A stretch of 64,000 nucleotides of DNA, taken from positions 1 through 64,000 of the forward strand of contig NZ_AUBZ01000010.1 of assembly GCF_000429505.1 (NCBI RefSeq), in the 5' to 3' direction. This document shows positions 15,687 through 25,550 of the stretch, in pieces (the first letter of the stretch is position 1; each line of letters opens with the position of its first letter). The notes under the pieces were generated by a model. That model worked only from the letters and a program-made list of their open reading frames with translations, had not been told where the DNA came from and ran no database searches. The DNA comes from Aliagarivorans taiwanensis DSM 22990. Lineage in GTDB: Bacteria > Pseudomonadota > Gammaproteobacteria > Enterobacterales > Celerinatantimonadaceae. The position numbers were made by a program, and so were the translations under genes.

Positions 15687-16402
15687 CTATCGGCTGGGTC
15701 TAGTTTCACCGGCAAGCGCTGCTCGATGCTCAGCTCGGGCAGCGCAAAGCTCGCGGCATAGGCGTAGACCTCAACACCGGCGTCTACCGCCTGAGTCAGT
15801 AGCTCGGCGTACTTGGCATCGATATGCGCCGCTGGGCTGACCTGCCGGATGCCGCTGTGCATTACTGCAAACAGCAAGGCTGCTCGGTAGCCTTGCTGTT
15901 TCATTTGCATCAACTCACGTAGGTGTTTTTGGCCCCGGGTTGACACCGCATCGGGGAAAAAGCCCGCCCCCTCGCCGAAACGCTCATCCAATAGCGTGCA
16001 GCTTTTTACCTCGATATAGCAATCGGCCTGCTCCCCCTCACTCAGCAAGAAATCAATGCGGCTGTTCTCCTCGCCATAGCGCACCTCGGCGCGGATCTGC
16101 TGATAGCCGCTAAGCTCGCTGATGACACCTTGTTCCAAAGCCTCTCCCACCAACTGATTGGCGCGCACCGTGTTCACGCAAATCATATGCTCCCCCTGAC
16201 TCAGCTCCCAGGTGCCCGGATATTTGCGCTTGGGGTTATCCGATAGGCTGTAGTAAACGGTGTTACCTGCTTCGGCGCAGCCGGTCATCGCGCCGGTGTT
16301 CGGGCAGTGTAGGGTGAACTCTTGGCCTTGCGAGTCGACCACATCGGCCAAAAAGCGCTTATAGCGTTTAAGTAGGGTTGCGGTGTGTAGCTCTAATTGC
16401 AT
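15683..16402 (-). CDS. sfsA: SfsA, sugar fermentation stimulation protein homologue
   Basis: Protein of 239 residues, full length for the family. Recognisable blocks are the N-terminal [10 protein letters not shown], the stretch [11 protein letters not shown], and the nuclease-like core SRIDFLL followed by YIEVKS, which places a D...E-x-K arrangement as in PD-(D/E)XK enzymes. SfsA was named for an effect on maltose metabolism in E. coli; DNA binding and a nuclease-like fold are described, but its biological role is unclear. It lies next to thpR and hrpB, an arrangement common in gammaproteobacteria. Confidence 0.94.
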   Translation of the reverse strand: MQLELHTATLLKRYKRFLADVVDSQGQEFTLHCPNTGAMTGCAEAGNTVYYSLSDNPKRKYPGTWELSQGEHMICVNTVRANQLVGEALEQGVISELSGYQQIRAEVRYGEENSRIDFLLSEGEQADCYIEVKSCTLLDERFGEGAGFFPDAVSTRGQKHLRELMQMKQQGYRAALLFAVMHSGIRQVSPAAHIDAKYAELLTQAVDAGVEVYAYAASFALPELSIEQRLPVKLDPADS

Positions 16403-16441
16403 CGTTTGGCATATCGCATGAGTGTTTTGATGGCCAGTAGG

Positions 16442-17017
16442 CTACCCAACTAGCGGCCAACTGGCTAGTCGCTGATAGACCGAGCCGTGGCTGTTGCGTT
16501 GTGAGCGATACAGCTCGAAGCTGTTCACCGGCCAGCTAAGGCCTTGTACGTTGCGTGACAACGAACCATTAAAGCGCCGCAGCAAGCTAATATGCGGCAC
16601 AAAGGGGTGGGGCTCTGCGGGGCGCAGTACTTGCGCCAGCGCTGTTTGCTCCTTTGGCACCTCGCTGCAGCCCAGCCAGGCGATGCCGGCTTTCTCAAAA
16701 CAGCCGAGCTGATCTAATGTGAGCTGAAAGCGCACCACTTGCACGCTGGTGGCTAATTGCATCAGTTGCTCTAGCTCGGGCAAGGAGACTGCGGGGTAAA
16801 ACCCCAAGGTCAGGTGAAAATTACGCGCCGGGATAAGCTTGGTGTGCTGTGCCGTTTCTACTTTTGATGCCGCACACTGCTGATACAGCGCGGCGGCTTG
16901 CCGTTCAATGGCTTCGCGCAGTCCTCGCTCGGGGCTGAGTGCGAAGAAGACGCGCTGCCGCTGCGATGGATCCGACGATGACTTAGAGGTTATAGCCTTG
17001 CTGGTTGCCTGTGACAT
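16442..17017 (-). CDS. thpR: RNA 2',3'-cyclic phosphodiesterase (LigT/ThpR family)
   Basis: 2H phosphoesterase of 191 residues. The two catalytic H-x-T/S-x motifs are NFHLTLGF in the first half and FVPHISLLR in the second. The family hydrolyses 2',3'-cyclic phosphates at RNA ends; E. coli ThpR can also act on tRNA halves. The N-terminus carries about 20 extra Ser/Thr-rich residues before the conserved RVFFALSP, so the true start may be further in. The linker between the two halves looks a little shorter than usual. Divergent from hrpB with a short gap. Confidence 0.88.
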   Translation of the reverse strand: MSQATSKAITSKSSSDPSQRQRVFFALSPERGLREAIERQAAALYQQCAASKVETAQHTKLIPARNFHLTLGFYPAVSLPELEQLMQLATSVQVVRFQLTLDQLGCFEKAGIAWLGCSEVPKEQTALAQVLRPAEPHPFVPHISLLRRFNGSLSRNVQGLSWPVNSFELYRSQRNSHGSVYQRLASWPLVG

Positions 17018-17061
17018 GTTTCGGTAGACTAGCCTGCGTGTCTATTTAGTCTAAGAGATCT

Positions 17062-19542
17062 TTGTTGAGCACCCTACCGATTGAGCAGATTTTTCTTGAG
17101 CTGCTGTCATACCTCGCCGAGCAACCCGATGAAGCCCAGCTGATTATTGGCGCCCCGCCGGGGGCCGGTAAGTCCACCGCACTGCCGCTGATGCTGCTGC
17201 GTCAAGCTAAGCTCGACGGCCAGATTGTTATGCTGGAGCCGCGCCGCTTGGCCGCGCGCAATATCGCCAGTTATCTGGCCAGTCAGCTCGGTGAGCCGGT
17301 GGGTAAGCGGGTCGGATATCAGATGCGCGGGGAGACCAAGGCTAGCGCGGAGACCAAGCTGCTGATCGTCACCGAAGGGGTACTAAACCGCAAGCTGCAG
17401 AGCGACCCGGAGCTAAGCGGGGTAGCGATGCTGATCTTCGATGAGTTCCATGAGCGCAGCCTGCAAGCCGACTTAGGACTAGCGCTGAGCCTTGAGGTGC
17501 AGCAAGCCTACCGCCCGGACTTGTGTCTGGTATTGATGTCAGCGACCCTCGATCTGGAGCCGCTGCAAGCCCTGCTCCCTCAGGCCAAACAGCTGATTAG
17601 CGAAGGCCGCAGTTATCCCATTGAGCACCACTACCATAATCTGCCACGCGACCGCGCGTGGCTGGATAAACTGGCGCAGTTTTGCCTGCAAACCTGCGAG
17701 CAAGAGAGTGGCAATATTCTGGTGTTTCTGCCCGGTGCAGGCGAGATCCGCCAGCTGGAGCAGCGCTTGAATGAGCGCTTGGGTCGCGAGTTTGAGGTGC
17801 ATCCGCTGTATGGCCAGCTTAAGCTGGAGCAGCAGCAAGCGGCCATCGCGCCTCCACCGCAAGGCAAACGCAAGATAGTACTGGCCACCAATGTGGCGGA
17901 GACCTCGCTCACCATCGAGGGGATCAGCTGTGTGATTGACAGTGGTTTAGAGCGTCAGGCGTCGTTTCATCCCGCCTCTGCCACCACCCGCTTGCAAACC
18001 CGTATGGTCTGCCGCTCTTCGGCCATCCAGCGGGCCGGTCGTGCCGGGCGTTTGCAGGCCGGGCGTTGCTACCACCTCTACAGCGAAGAGGCACTCAACC
18101 ACCGCCCCTTCGCCAGCGAAGCCGAGATCCTACGCAGCGACTTAAGCGACCTTTGCCTCAACTTAGCCCAATGGGGCGCTCAGGCCAGCGAATTAAGCTG
18201 GTTAGATGCACCCCCCAAGGCCTTGCTGGCGCAAGGCTATGCGCTACTGGAGATGCTGGGATTGGCCAAGGATAAGCAACTGACCAAGCTTGGCCAGCAA
18301 GTCAGCGAGCTGGGTATGAGCCCGCGTATTGGCGCGATGCTGCTGCAAGCTCGTTCTTGGCAGGAGCGTTTGGGCGAGGAGGTGTTAGTCCGCGCCTGCG
18401 AGTTGGCGGCATTGCTAGAAAGTGGCGCGTTGCCGCGCGATGCATTGAGCCCCGACCATGCTCAGCGAGCACTGCAAGGTGCGGCGCGGCAGCGTTATTC
18501 GCAGCTGCTGGAGCGCTTAACTAAACGATTCAAGCTAGCCAAACGTGGTACTGGCGCAGATGCCGACAAATGGGATGGATTGCTATTGGCGCAAGCCTTC
18601 CCGGATCGCATCGCCACTAAGCGCAGTCAGGGCGCTTATACTCTGGCTGCGGGCTTTGGTGTTAGCGTTGATGGCCAGCACCGCTTGGCCCGAGAAAGCT
18701 ACTTGGTGGTGGCGGACCTGTTCTGGCGAGAAGGGCAGGCTCAAGGCCAGTTGGCGCTAGGCGCTGCCTTGGATATTACTGAGCTGGAACGGCTCCAACC
18801 GGAGCGCTTTAGCTGGCAGCAGCGCTGCCAGTGGTCGAGTGAGAGCCACCGGATTCAGGCGCTGCGTTGCTGGTGCCTGGGCAATTTGGTTCTCAAGCAA
18901 GAAGTAGCCGCCCAGCCCAGTGGTGAAGCCTTAATCGAAGGCTGGCGCGAGGTGCTGGCACAAAAAGGCCTTGCCTGGCTGCCACTCAATGAAGCCGCGC
19001 AAGCCTGGCTGGTAAGGGCGCGCTGTGCCCAGCAATGGTTTGAGCGCAGCGACTGGCCGGGGCTGGATCAGCAAAGTTTGTTCGAGGAGCTCGATGAGTG
19101 GCTGCTGCCCTATTTGGATAGCTGTCGCAGCTGGGGCCAGTTGCAAAAACTCGACTGGCAGGCGCTGCTCAGTCAGCGCTTGAGCTGGGAGCAACAGCAA
19201 CAGTTAGCCAGCTTGGCACCGACCCACTACCAAGCCCCATCGGGGAGCAAAGTAGCGATCCGCTACAGCGAAGGGCAAGCGCCGGTGATGGCGGTCAAAC
19301 TGCAAGAGATGTTCGGCGAACCCGGCTCACCGATACTCGGCAACAAGGTAAAGCTCACCTTGGAGCTGCTCTCACCTGCCGGCCGCCCCTTGCAGCTCAC
19401 TCAAGATTTGGCCAGCTTCTGGCAAAACGCCTATCAAGAGGTGAAAAAAGAGATGAAAGGGCGCTATCCCAAGCACCCTTGGCCAGATGATCCGACAACG
19501 GCGGTGGCGACGCGCAAGACTAAGCGAATGCTAGGCCAGTGA
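17062..19542 (+). CDS. hrpB: ATP-dependent RNA helicase HrpB
   Basis: DEAH/RHA-type helicase of 826 residues, normal for HrpB. Motifs in order: Walker A GAPPGAGKST (Lys37), motif II DEFH (Asp127), motif III SATL, then ATNVAETSLTIEG and QRAGRAGR (motifs V and VI), the helicase-associated region, and a C-terminal HrpB domain ending near YPKHPWPDDP. HrpB has no firmly assigned role in E. coli. No ATG is available at the N-terminus; translation must start at TTG 17062 or TTG 17065, which suggests low expression. The last 23 bases overlap the convergent next gene. Confidence 0.95.
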   Translation: MLSTLPIEQIFLELLSYLAEQPDEAQLIIGAPPGAGKSTALPLMLLRQAKLDGQIVMLEPRRLAARNIASYLASQLGEPVGKRVGYQMRGETKASAETKLLIVTEGVLNRKLQSDPELSGVAMLIFDEFHERSLQADLGLALSLEVQQAYRPDLCLVLMSATLDLEPLQALLPQAKQLISEGRSYPIEHHYHNLPRDRAWLDKLAQFCLQTCEQESGNILVFLPGAGEIRQLEQRLNERLGREFEVHPLYGQLKLEQQQAAIAPPPQGKRKIVLATNVAETSLTIEGISCVIDSGLERQASFHPASATTRLQTRMVCRSSAIQRAGRAGRLQAGRCYHLYSEEALNHRPFASEAEILRSDLSDLCLNLAQWGAQASELSWLDAPPKALLAQGYALLEMLGLAKDKQLTKLGQQVSELGMSPRIGAMLLQARSWQERLGEEVLVRACELAALLESGALPRDALSPDHAQRALQGAARQRYSQLLERLTKRFKLAKRGTGADADKWDGLLLAQAFPDRIATKRSQGAYTLAAGFGVSVDGQHRLARESYLVVADLFWREGQAQGQLALGAALDITELERLQPERFSWQQRCQWSSESHRIQALRCWCLGNLVLKQEVAAQPSGEALIEGWREVLAQKGLAWLPLNEAAQAWLVRARCAQQWFERSDWPGLDQQSLFEELDEWLLPYLDSCRSWGQLQKLDWQALLSQRLSWEQQQQLASLAPTHYQAPSGSKVAIRYSEGQAPVMAVKLQEMFGEPGSPILGNKVKLTLELLSPAGRPLQLTQDLASFWQNAYQEVKKEMKGRYPKHPWPDDPTTAVATRKTKRMLGQ

Positions 19543-20032
19543 CTGGGTTCGCTGCCCGCAATAACTTCCCCAGCTCATTGAAGGGTGTTCGATAAGGGAT
19601 CTCATGGGCATCGAACACCCGATAATACCGGATTGCGTGCCTTCTGGATGTCTGCTGTTCGAGCTGCGCTTTGTCCATAGGACCATACAACTTGCCATTG
19701 TCGAAACATATAAAGCGCGCCGTCGACACCGGATAAAAGCAGGTGACATGGGCGGTATTTTGCCGCACTCCCCACTCATCCCATGCCACCATCAACAGCT
19801 TGGCTGACGCGATGTTCGACTGCGCAAGGGCCGTCAGTGCAAAGCTCGCCAAGTCATAGCAAAAACCGTATCCATCCCGGTAGGTTTGCTGTGGCTGTTT
19901 CCATTGGCAACCATGTGCTTTGCTGTGCTCGCGTTGCTCTGCAGAGGCATAGCTGAGCTTAGTTTGCATAAACTCAGCGAGATGCTCTGCAGAGCGAAAG
20001 CGAGCAATGATGGCGTCGAAGTCGGTGGTCAC
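19520..20032 (-). CDS. Transglutaminase-like (papain-fold) protein
   Basis: Protein of 170 residues without a signal peptide. The order Cys (DGYGFCYDLASFAL), His (NTAHVTCFYP) and Asp/Asn (CFDNGKLYGP) matches a transglutaminase-type catalytic triad, and the Cys sits at the start of a helix as expected. It is smaller than most transglutaminase-like proteases and I do not recognise a named family. Hydrolase or transferase activity is inferred only from the motif order. It is convergent with hrpB (23-bp overlap) and precedes a GST gene on the other side. Confidence 0.6.
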   Translation of the reverse strand: MTTDFDAIIARFRSAEHLAEFMQTKLSYASAEQREHSKAHGCQWKQPQQTYRDGYGFCYDLASFALTALAQSNIASAKLLMVAWDEWGVRQNTAHVTCFYPVSTARFICFDNGKLYGPMDKAQLEQQTSRRHAIRYYRVFDAHEIPYRTPFNELGKLLRAANPVTGLAFA

Positions 20033-20108
20033 TGAAAGCGCTCCTGAGCTGAGGTTATTTCAGCCTACTTATTTCAATGCCGTAGCGCGATGACTAAGTT
20101 CACTACCC

Positions 20109-20891
20109 TTAGCAGCAGCTCTCTTTGCGCTTGGCTTTGACGGGCTCGTTACAGCAATCAGCGTGCTCAATACAACACTGCTCGATACAACACTGAGCAA
20201 GGGTTTCGCTATGGCACTGGCACTTTGAGGGCTGCGCGCAACGGCAGCGCCCGAGCAGGGTTTTGTCGCTGAGGTAATAGCGGCTGAACGCCTGCTCAAA
20301 TTCCTCCGCCACGCTTTGTTCTGCCAAGCCGGTGGCCAGCAGTGCTTGCTGCCAAGCTTTGACCTTGGGAAAGCCCGCCAGAAACTCATAGCCGCTGCGT
20401 TGGCGGATAATCTCGGCGCGATGCAGCACCGGTAGCCAGGCGATATCCACCATACTGAGCTGTTCACTGTTGAAGAAGCGATGATTGCCCAGCACCTTTT
20501 CTACCTTGGCGAAGGCGCTGGCCAGTTTGGCGCTGCGCTCTCGTAGTGTGGTGGCATCTTGGCTGCTTTGAGCGCTACATTGCAGCAGGTATTGCTTGGT
20601 GCCTAGATAACTCCAGGCCCGGTTCAAGGCTTTTTGTTCAGCGCTGAGTTCGGGCTGCAGCGCCGGATAGGCTTCCTCAAGATACTCGGCGATGGCGTCG
20701 GATTCAAACAGCGCCGTGCCTTGTTCGGTGATAAGCAAGGGCACTTGGCCGTTGGGGGATACGTCTAAAAACCATTGTGGCTTTTCGCTTAGGTTGATGT
20801 ATTCAACCTCATAATCCAGCCCCTTGGCTTCTAACAAGGCAGTGATGCGTTGAACAAAAGGGCAAATGGTGAAGCTGACAACTTTTAACAT
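20109..20891 (-). CDS. Glutathione S-transferase with C-terminal cysteine-rich, metallothionein-like tail
   Basis: Protein of 260 residues. Residues 1-75 are a thioredoxin-fold GST N-domain with FTICPFVQR (Cys10, a Cys-type/omega-like active site) and the glutathione-binding NGQVPLL and ESDAIAEYLEE. Residues 85-205 are the helical GST C-domain with the conserved MVDIAWLPVL. The last 47 residues (214-260) are unrelated to GSTs and contain 12 cysteines in CxC and CC groups, including a near-repeat QCCIEQCCIEHADCC. Such spacing suggests binding of soft metals (Cu(I), Zn, Cd or Hg), like a metallothionein. Metal handling coupled to glutathione chemistry is an inference. Single-gene unit. Confidence 0.85.
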   Translation of the reverse strand: MLKVVSFTICPFVQRITALLEAKGLDYEVEYINLSEKPQWFLDVSPNGQVPLLITEQGTALFESDAIAEYLEEAYPALQPELSAEQKALNRAWSYLGTKQYLLQCSAQSSQDATTLRERSAKLASAFAKVEKVLGNHRFFNSEQLSMVDIAWLPVLHRAEIIRQRSGYEFLAGFPKVKAWQQALLATGLAEQSVAEEFEQAFSRYYLSDKTLLGRCRCAQPSKCQCHSETLAQCCIEQCCIEHADCCNEPVKAKRKESCC

Positions 20892-21070
20892 GGGGTTCTC
20901 TCGTGAATTTATTCATGTGTAGTTAAAGACGCGAGAGCGATAGAAAAGATGCAAACTATATCCAAAAAAGTGTGCTCGCCGGCTAACTTCTCCACAGAGC
21001 TGCATGCGTCACAAAAGCAGGGTATCCTATGGCCATTCCTTAAGTATTTCGTCGTTGGGATCCCCTGCCA

Positions 21071-23446
21071 ATGAGTGCTGCCAAAAAAGGTCGCAACACT
21101 AAAGCCACCACCAAGGCAAAAGCCAAGCCGAGAAAGCCATCCAAAGCCCGTTCAAGCAAAGGGCGTACGCGTAAGACTACCAAGAACGCTAGCTCCTGGT
21201 GGCGTAGGGCGTTAGTGCTAGGAGCCAAGCTAGGTATTGGCGTGCTTGCGGTGCTGTTGCTGTGGGGCGTTTACCTCGACAGCAAGATCCAACAGCGCTT
21301 CGCTGGCGACAAATGGGAGCTACCCGCTGCAGTGTATGGGCGCGAGCTGCAGCTCTATCCCGGTTTGCGGATGACCCGCCAAGAGCTGCAGGACGAGCTG
21401 GCTCAACTGAACTACCGCAAAGTGAAGCGGGCCCAGCGCGCCGGTGAGTATGCCGTGTCCAGCACCCGTATCGAACTGGTGCGGCGCAACTTTGATTTTG
21501 CCGATGGCGGCGAGCCTGAGCTGCCGCTGCTGCTGACCTTTAACGGCCAGCGTTTGGCCCAGATCCAACATCGCGACAGCGCCGAAGAGCTGGCGCAAAC
21601 CCGGCTCGATCCGATGTTGCTTGGGCGGATTAACGTTAGCGATCAGGAAGACCGGATCTTGGTGCGTTTGGAAGATGTGCCCCAGCAACTGATCGATGCC
21701 CTGCTATTAACCGAAGATCGTGACTTTTACCAACATGATGGCGTCTCACCGACTGCAATTCTCCGTGCCTTGATGGTTAACCTACGTGCCGGTCGCACCG
21801 TACAAGGCGGCAGTACCCTGACACAGCAGCTGGCTAAAAACTTCTTTCTGACTCGCGAGCGCACCCTGTGGCGCAAGGCCCAAGAAGCCTATATCGCGGT
21901 ACTGATGGAGCTGCGTTTCAGCAAAGACGAGCTGCTGGAAGCCTACCTCAACGAGGTGTATCTGGGGCAGAACGGCAGCAATGGGGTCTATGGCATCGGC
22001 TTGGCCAGCTACTTCTACTTTGGGGTGCCGGTCAGTGACCTGCGGGTTGAGCAGATAGCCACCCTGGTGGGCTTGGTCAAGGGGCCTTCCTATTACGATC
22101 CGTGGCGACATGGCGAGCGGGCACTCAAGCGCCGCGATCTGATCTTGTGGCTGCTGGTGGAGCACGAGCTGCTCAGCAGCGATGACTACCAGCACGCCAC
22201 CGCGCAAGGCCTAGGGGTTATCCGCCGTGGCAGCATGGGCTATCAAAAACTTCCCGGCTTTATGACGCTGGTGCAGCGCGAGCTGAAGCAGCATGCCAGT
22301 GGTTGGCAGCAGCACAATGGGGTGAAGATCTTCACCACTCTCGACCCGCGCTCACAACGGCATGCCCAGCAAGCCGCCAGTGCGGTGTTGACTGAGCTGG
22401 ATAAGAGCAAGCCGGAGCTAGAAACCGCCATGGTGGTGAGCGAGCGCTATAGCGGGGCGATCCGCGCCTTGGTGGGCGGACGCAACGAAGCGCTACGCGG
22501 CTTTAATCGGGCCTTAGATGCGCGTAGGCCTATCGGCTCCTTGGTAAAACCCTTTGTGTACCTCAGTGCGTTTGAGGAAGGCCACCATTTGGGTGAGCTG
22601 CTCGATGACAGTCCGCTGACCTTAACATTGGATGACGGTAATCAATGGCAGCCGAACAACTATGACCGCGAGTTTCGTGGCCCGGTGATGCTCTACCGCG
22701 CCCTGGCCGATTCACTCAACGTGCCCACGGTACGCCTTGGGATGGAGGTGGGCCTGAACTCGGTGATCAACACCTTGCACCTAGCCGGGCTTGAGCAAGA
22801 GCTTAAACCCTTTCCAGCCCTGCTACTCGGCAGTACCAGCCTGTCGCCCTATCAGGTCGCGCAGATCTACCAAACCCTCGGTGGCGATGGTGAGTTCCGC
22901 CGTTTGTACGCGGTGGAGCAGGTACACGATGGCCAAGGCAACAGCTTGTACAAGGCGAAGGTGCAGGCCCAGCGACGTTGGTCAGAGATGGCTAACTACT
23001 TGACTCTTTATAGCATGCAAGAGGCGACGCGCAGCGGTACCGCGCAATCCCTGCGCTGGCGGGTGCCCAAGGTGGCTCTTGCGGGGAAAACCGGTACCAC
23101 TAACGACCTGCGCGACAGCTGGTTTGTCGGCATTGATGAGCGAGAGATTGTCACCACTTGGGTGGGCCGTGATGATAACCAAAGCGCCGGGGTAACCGGT
23201 TCGTCGGCGGCTTTGCCAGTCTATGCTGCTTATTTGCAAAAGAGCTACCCACAGTCGCTACGCCCACTGCAACCGGATGCGCTGGCTTGGGTGAATGTAT
23301 CGCAGAAAACCGGCCGGGTAACGGCGGCGGATTGCGGTAATGTGGTGTTGCTACCGGCGCATCAGCAAATGACTGCTGAGGTTGATAGCTGTTTTAGAGA
23401 GCAAACCCGCAAGGCGGGTAACTGGCTGCAGCGGATTTTTAACTGA
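21071..23446 (+). CDS. mrcB: Penicillin-binding protein 1B
   Basis: Bifunctional class A PBP of 791 residues. A very basic cytoplasmic N-tail (residues 1-42) precedes one membrane segment (about 45-68). Then comes a UB2H-like domain (about 80-180), the GT51 glycosyltransferase with EDRDFYQHDG (catalytic Glu215) and the GGSTLTQQLAKN block, and the transpeptidase with S490-x-x-K493 (IGSLVKP), SLN and KTGTTND. It polymerises and cross-links peptidoglycan in the periplasm; the UB2H domain is where the LpoB activator binds in E. coli. Alone in its transcription unit, with a hairpin after the stop. Confidence 0.96.
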   Translation: MSAAKKGRNTKATTKAKAKPRKPSKARSSKGRTRKTTKNASSWWRRALVLGAKLGIGVLAVLLLWGVYLDSKIQQRFAGDKWELPAAVYGRELQLYPGLRMTRQELQDELAQLNYRKVKRAQRAGEYAVSSTRIELVRRNFDFADGGEPELPLLLTFNGQRLAQIQHRDSAEELAQTRLDPMLLGRINVSDQEDRILVRLEDVPQQLIDALLLTEDRDFYQHDGVSPTAILRALMVNLRAGRTVQGGSTLTQQLAKNFFLTRERTLWRKAQEAYIAVLMELRFSKDELLEAYLNEVYLGQNGSNGVYGIGLASYFYFGVPVSDLRVEQIATLVGLVKGPSYYDPWRHGERALKRRDLILWLLVEHELLSSDDYQHATAQGLGVIRRGSMGYQKLPGFMTLVQRELKQHASGWQQHNGVKIFTTLDPRSQRHAQQAASAVLTELDKSKPELETAMVVSERYSGAIRALVGGRNEALRGFNRALDARRPIGSLVKPFVYLSAFEEGHHLGELLDDSPLTLTLDDGNQWQPNNYDREFRGPVMLYRALADSLNVPTVRLGMEVGLNSVINTLHLAGLEQELKPFPALLLGSTSLSPYQVAQIYQTLGGDGEFRRLYAVEQVHDGQGNSLYKAKVQAQRRWSEMANYLTLYSMQEATRSGTAQSLRWRVPKVALAGKTGTTNDLRDSWFVGIDEREIVTTWVGRDDNQSAGVTGSSAALPVYAAYLQKSYPQSLRPLQPDALAWVNVSQKTGRVTAADCGNVVLLPAHQQMTAEVDSCFREQTRKAGNWLQRIFN

Positions 23447-23471
23447 GCCCAAGCAGGACGCTTATCGGGGG

Positions 23472-23509
23472 GCAGCAAGAGACGAAGTTGAAACGTCGTC
23501 GCTTGCTGC
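23472..23509 (+). terminator. Probable terminator hairpin after mrcB
   Basis: Fourteen-base arms (23472-23485 and 23496-23509) with one mismatch and a 10-base loop, between the convergent mrcB and DUF4870 genes. No clear T-tract. Confidence 0.5.
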
Positions 23510-23519
23510 AAAGTGTGGC

Positions 23520-23879
23520 TTAGTTGTAAGGCTTATCAGAAGTCAAACGTGCCAGACCTTTGATTACACGGTATAGACACCAGATACCGCCAGCGATTAG
23601 CACGATAATACCGATGCCCACAAAGCTCAGTACAAAGCCCACAATACCGATGATCAGACCCACCCAGAAGGTCTTGGTGATGTTGTCGTAGTGGTCTTGA
23701 AAGAGGGTGCCAGCCGCATCACCTTTTTTCACCATGCCCCAGATGGCGCCCGCCAGCCAGAATACGCCGGTAAATAGACCCAGTACCATCATTACATAGG
23801 CAATCAATGCATGGGTTTTCGCGTTGTTGTCTTTTTCGGTAGGGGCTGCGGTAGTTGGTACTTGTTGTACGTCAGACAT
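23520..23879 (-). CDS. DUF4870 family membrane protein
   Basis: Protein of 119 residues with three hydrophobic segments: ALIAYVMMVLGLFTGVFWLAG, FWVGLIIGIVGFVLSFVGIG and IVLIAGGIWCLYRVIKGL. The pattern, with HYDNITKTFW between the first and second helices, is that of DUF4870/Tic20-like small membrane proteins. The N-terminal 20 residues are soluble and Thr/Pro-rich. No function is established for the bacterial family. ATG at 23879. Confidence 0.8.
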   Translation of the reverse strand: MSDVQQVPTTAAPTEKDNNAKTHALIAYVMMVLGLFTGVFWLAGAIWGMVKKGDAAGTLFQDHYDNITKTFWVGLIIGIVGFVLSFVGIGIIVLIAGGIWCLYRVIKGLARLTSDKPYN

Positions 23880-24094
23880 GTTTACATCCTTGGATGTCTT
23901 TCCCGATGTCGTTGTTGTTGCAAGCAGCGTCAGGCCACTTACGGCGAGATATTCTAACAGATTGTTTTTAAAGAAATATGTAAAGAAATGAAAAGTTGGA
24001 GCTAGGGCGTATTGGTTTTATCAAGCGCGATGTGGGCTTTGTCGTCTATCGCTAAACGGCTGGCCGAAGGTGGCTGTGATTGGGAAAGAAACTG

Positions 24095-24112
24095 AGGGGG
24101 CAAGCGCCCCCT
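24095..24112 (-). terminator. Terminator of hemL
   Basis: AGGGGGC / GCCCCCT with a 4-base loop, starting nine bases after the hemL stop codon and followed on the minus strand by CAGTTTCTTT. Confidence 0.6.
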
Positions 24113-24120
24113 AACCTTAA

Positions 24121-25410
24121 TTACGCGCTGGCTAGCTTGGCAAAACAACGTTCAGCAGCGGCGATAGTGGCGTCGATATCCTCAATGCTGTGGGCCAGTG
24201 AGGTGAAGCCCGCTTCAAAGGCGGAAGGTGCCAGGTAGACTCCTTCGTCCAGCATCAGGTGGAAGAAGCGCTTAAAGCGTTCCAGGTCGCACTCGCACAC
24301 TTGCGCGAAGTTCGTGACTTGCTCCGCCTCGGTAAAGAACAGGCCAAACATACCGCCCACTTGGTTGGTGGCTAGTGGAATGCCTTGGCGCTCTGCGGCG
24401 GCTTTGATGCCGTTAACCAAGCGCTCGGTGGTCGCGCTCAAGTGTTGGTGCAGCCCTGGCTCTTGCAGTGCGGTGAGCGCAGCCAAACCCGCTGCCATGG
24501 CTATCGGGTTACCTGATAGTGTGCCAGCTTGATAGACCGGACCGAGTGGCGCCAGCTTTGCCATCACCTCTTTTTTACCGCCGAAGGCGCCAACCGGCAT
24601 ACCGCCGCCGATCACCTTGCCCAGACAGGTAAGGTCGGGGGTAATGCCGTAGTGGCTCTGCGCGCCACCCAAGGCAACCCGGAATCCGGTCATTACCTCG
24701 TCGATAATTAGCAGTGCGCCATGCTCATCACAGATGCTGCGCAGCCCCTCTAGAAAGCCCGGCTGTGGTGGAATGCAGTTCATATTGCCAGCCACTGGTT
24801 CGAGGATGATGCACGCAATGTCCTCGCCGAACTCTTTGAACAGTGCGCTAACTGAATCAAGGTTGTTGTAGCTGGCGGTCAGGGTGTGTTTGGCGAAATC
24901 GGCCGGTACGCCCGGGGAGTTGGGCTCACCGAGGGTTAGTGCGCCAGAGCCGGCTTTTACCAATAGCGAGTCAGCGTGGCCGTGGTAGCAGCCTTCGAAC
25001 TTGAGGATTTTGCTGCGGCCGGTGTAGCCGCGGGCCAAACGGATGGCGCTCATGGTGGCTTCGGTGCCGGAGTTGACCATGCGTACCTGATCCATCGACG
25101 GGACCAGCTTACATACCAGCTCGGCCATTTCGATTTCCACCTCGGTTGGCGCACCAAAGCTTAAGCCTTGTTCGGCAGCATCGATGACCGCTTGGCGGAT
25201 CGCTGGGTGGTTATGGCCAAGGATCATCGGCCCCCAAGAGCCTACATAGTCGATGTAGGCTTTGCCATCGGCATCATAGATGCGCGCACCATCGGCTTTT
25301 TCGATAAACAGCGGGGTACCGCCAACGCCGTTAAAGGCGCGCACCGGGGAGTTAACACCGCCGGGGATGGCTTGTTGGGCTTGGCTGAATAGTGATTCAG
25401 AGCGAGACAT
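24121..25410 (-). CDS. hemL: Glutamate-1-semialdehyde 2,1-aminomutase
   Basis: PLP-dependent aminomutase of 429 residues, full length, making 5-aminolevulinate from glutamate-1-semialdehyde in the C5 pathway of haem synthesis. The PLP lysine is Lys265 in [17 protein letters not shown]; other hallmarks are the N-terminal [28 protein letters not shown] and [13 protein letters not shown] before the ATG supports the start. It has its own terminator; the divergent neighbour is a coiled-coil membrane protein. No regulatory element is evident. Confidence 0.97.
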   Translation of the reverse strand: MSRSESLFSQAQQAIPGGVNSPVRAFNGVGGTPLFIEKADGARIYDADGKAYIDYVGSWGPMILGHNHPAIRQAVIDAAEQGLSFGAPTEVEIEMAELVCKLVPSMDQVRMVNSGTEATMSAIRLARGYTGRSKILKFEGCYHGHADSLLVKAGSGALTLGEPNSPGVPADFAKHTLTASYNNLDSVSALFKEFGEDIACIILEPVAGNMNCIPPQPGFLEGLRSICDEHGALLIIDEVMTGFRVALGGAQSHYGITPDLTCLGKVIGGGMPVGAFGGKKEVMAKLAPLGPVYQAGTLSGNPIAMAAGLAALTALQEPGLHQHLSATTERLVNGIKAAAERQGIPLATNQVGGMFGLFFTEAEQVTNFAQVCECDLERFKRFFHLMLDEGVYLAPSAFEAGFTSLAHSIEDIDATIAAAERCFAKLASA

Positions 25411-25550
25411 GTTTAATCCTTTGAACTCAGGCAGAATTTGCCGATCACTATATCAAAATTTAGGTCTAAGTCAGCGCTGATTAGATGATGTGGCGCGTTT
25501 CATCCCCTCGCATTTCCACGTAAACTGCGGACAGTAATGGATTAATCTGG

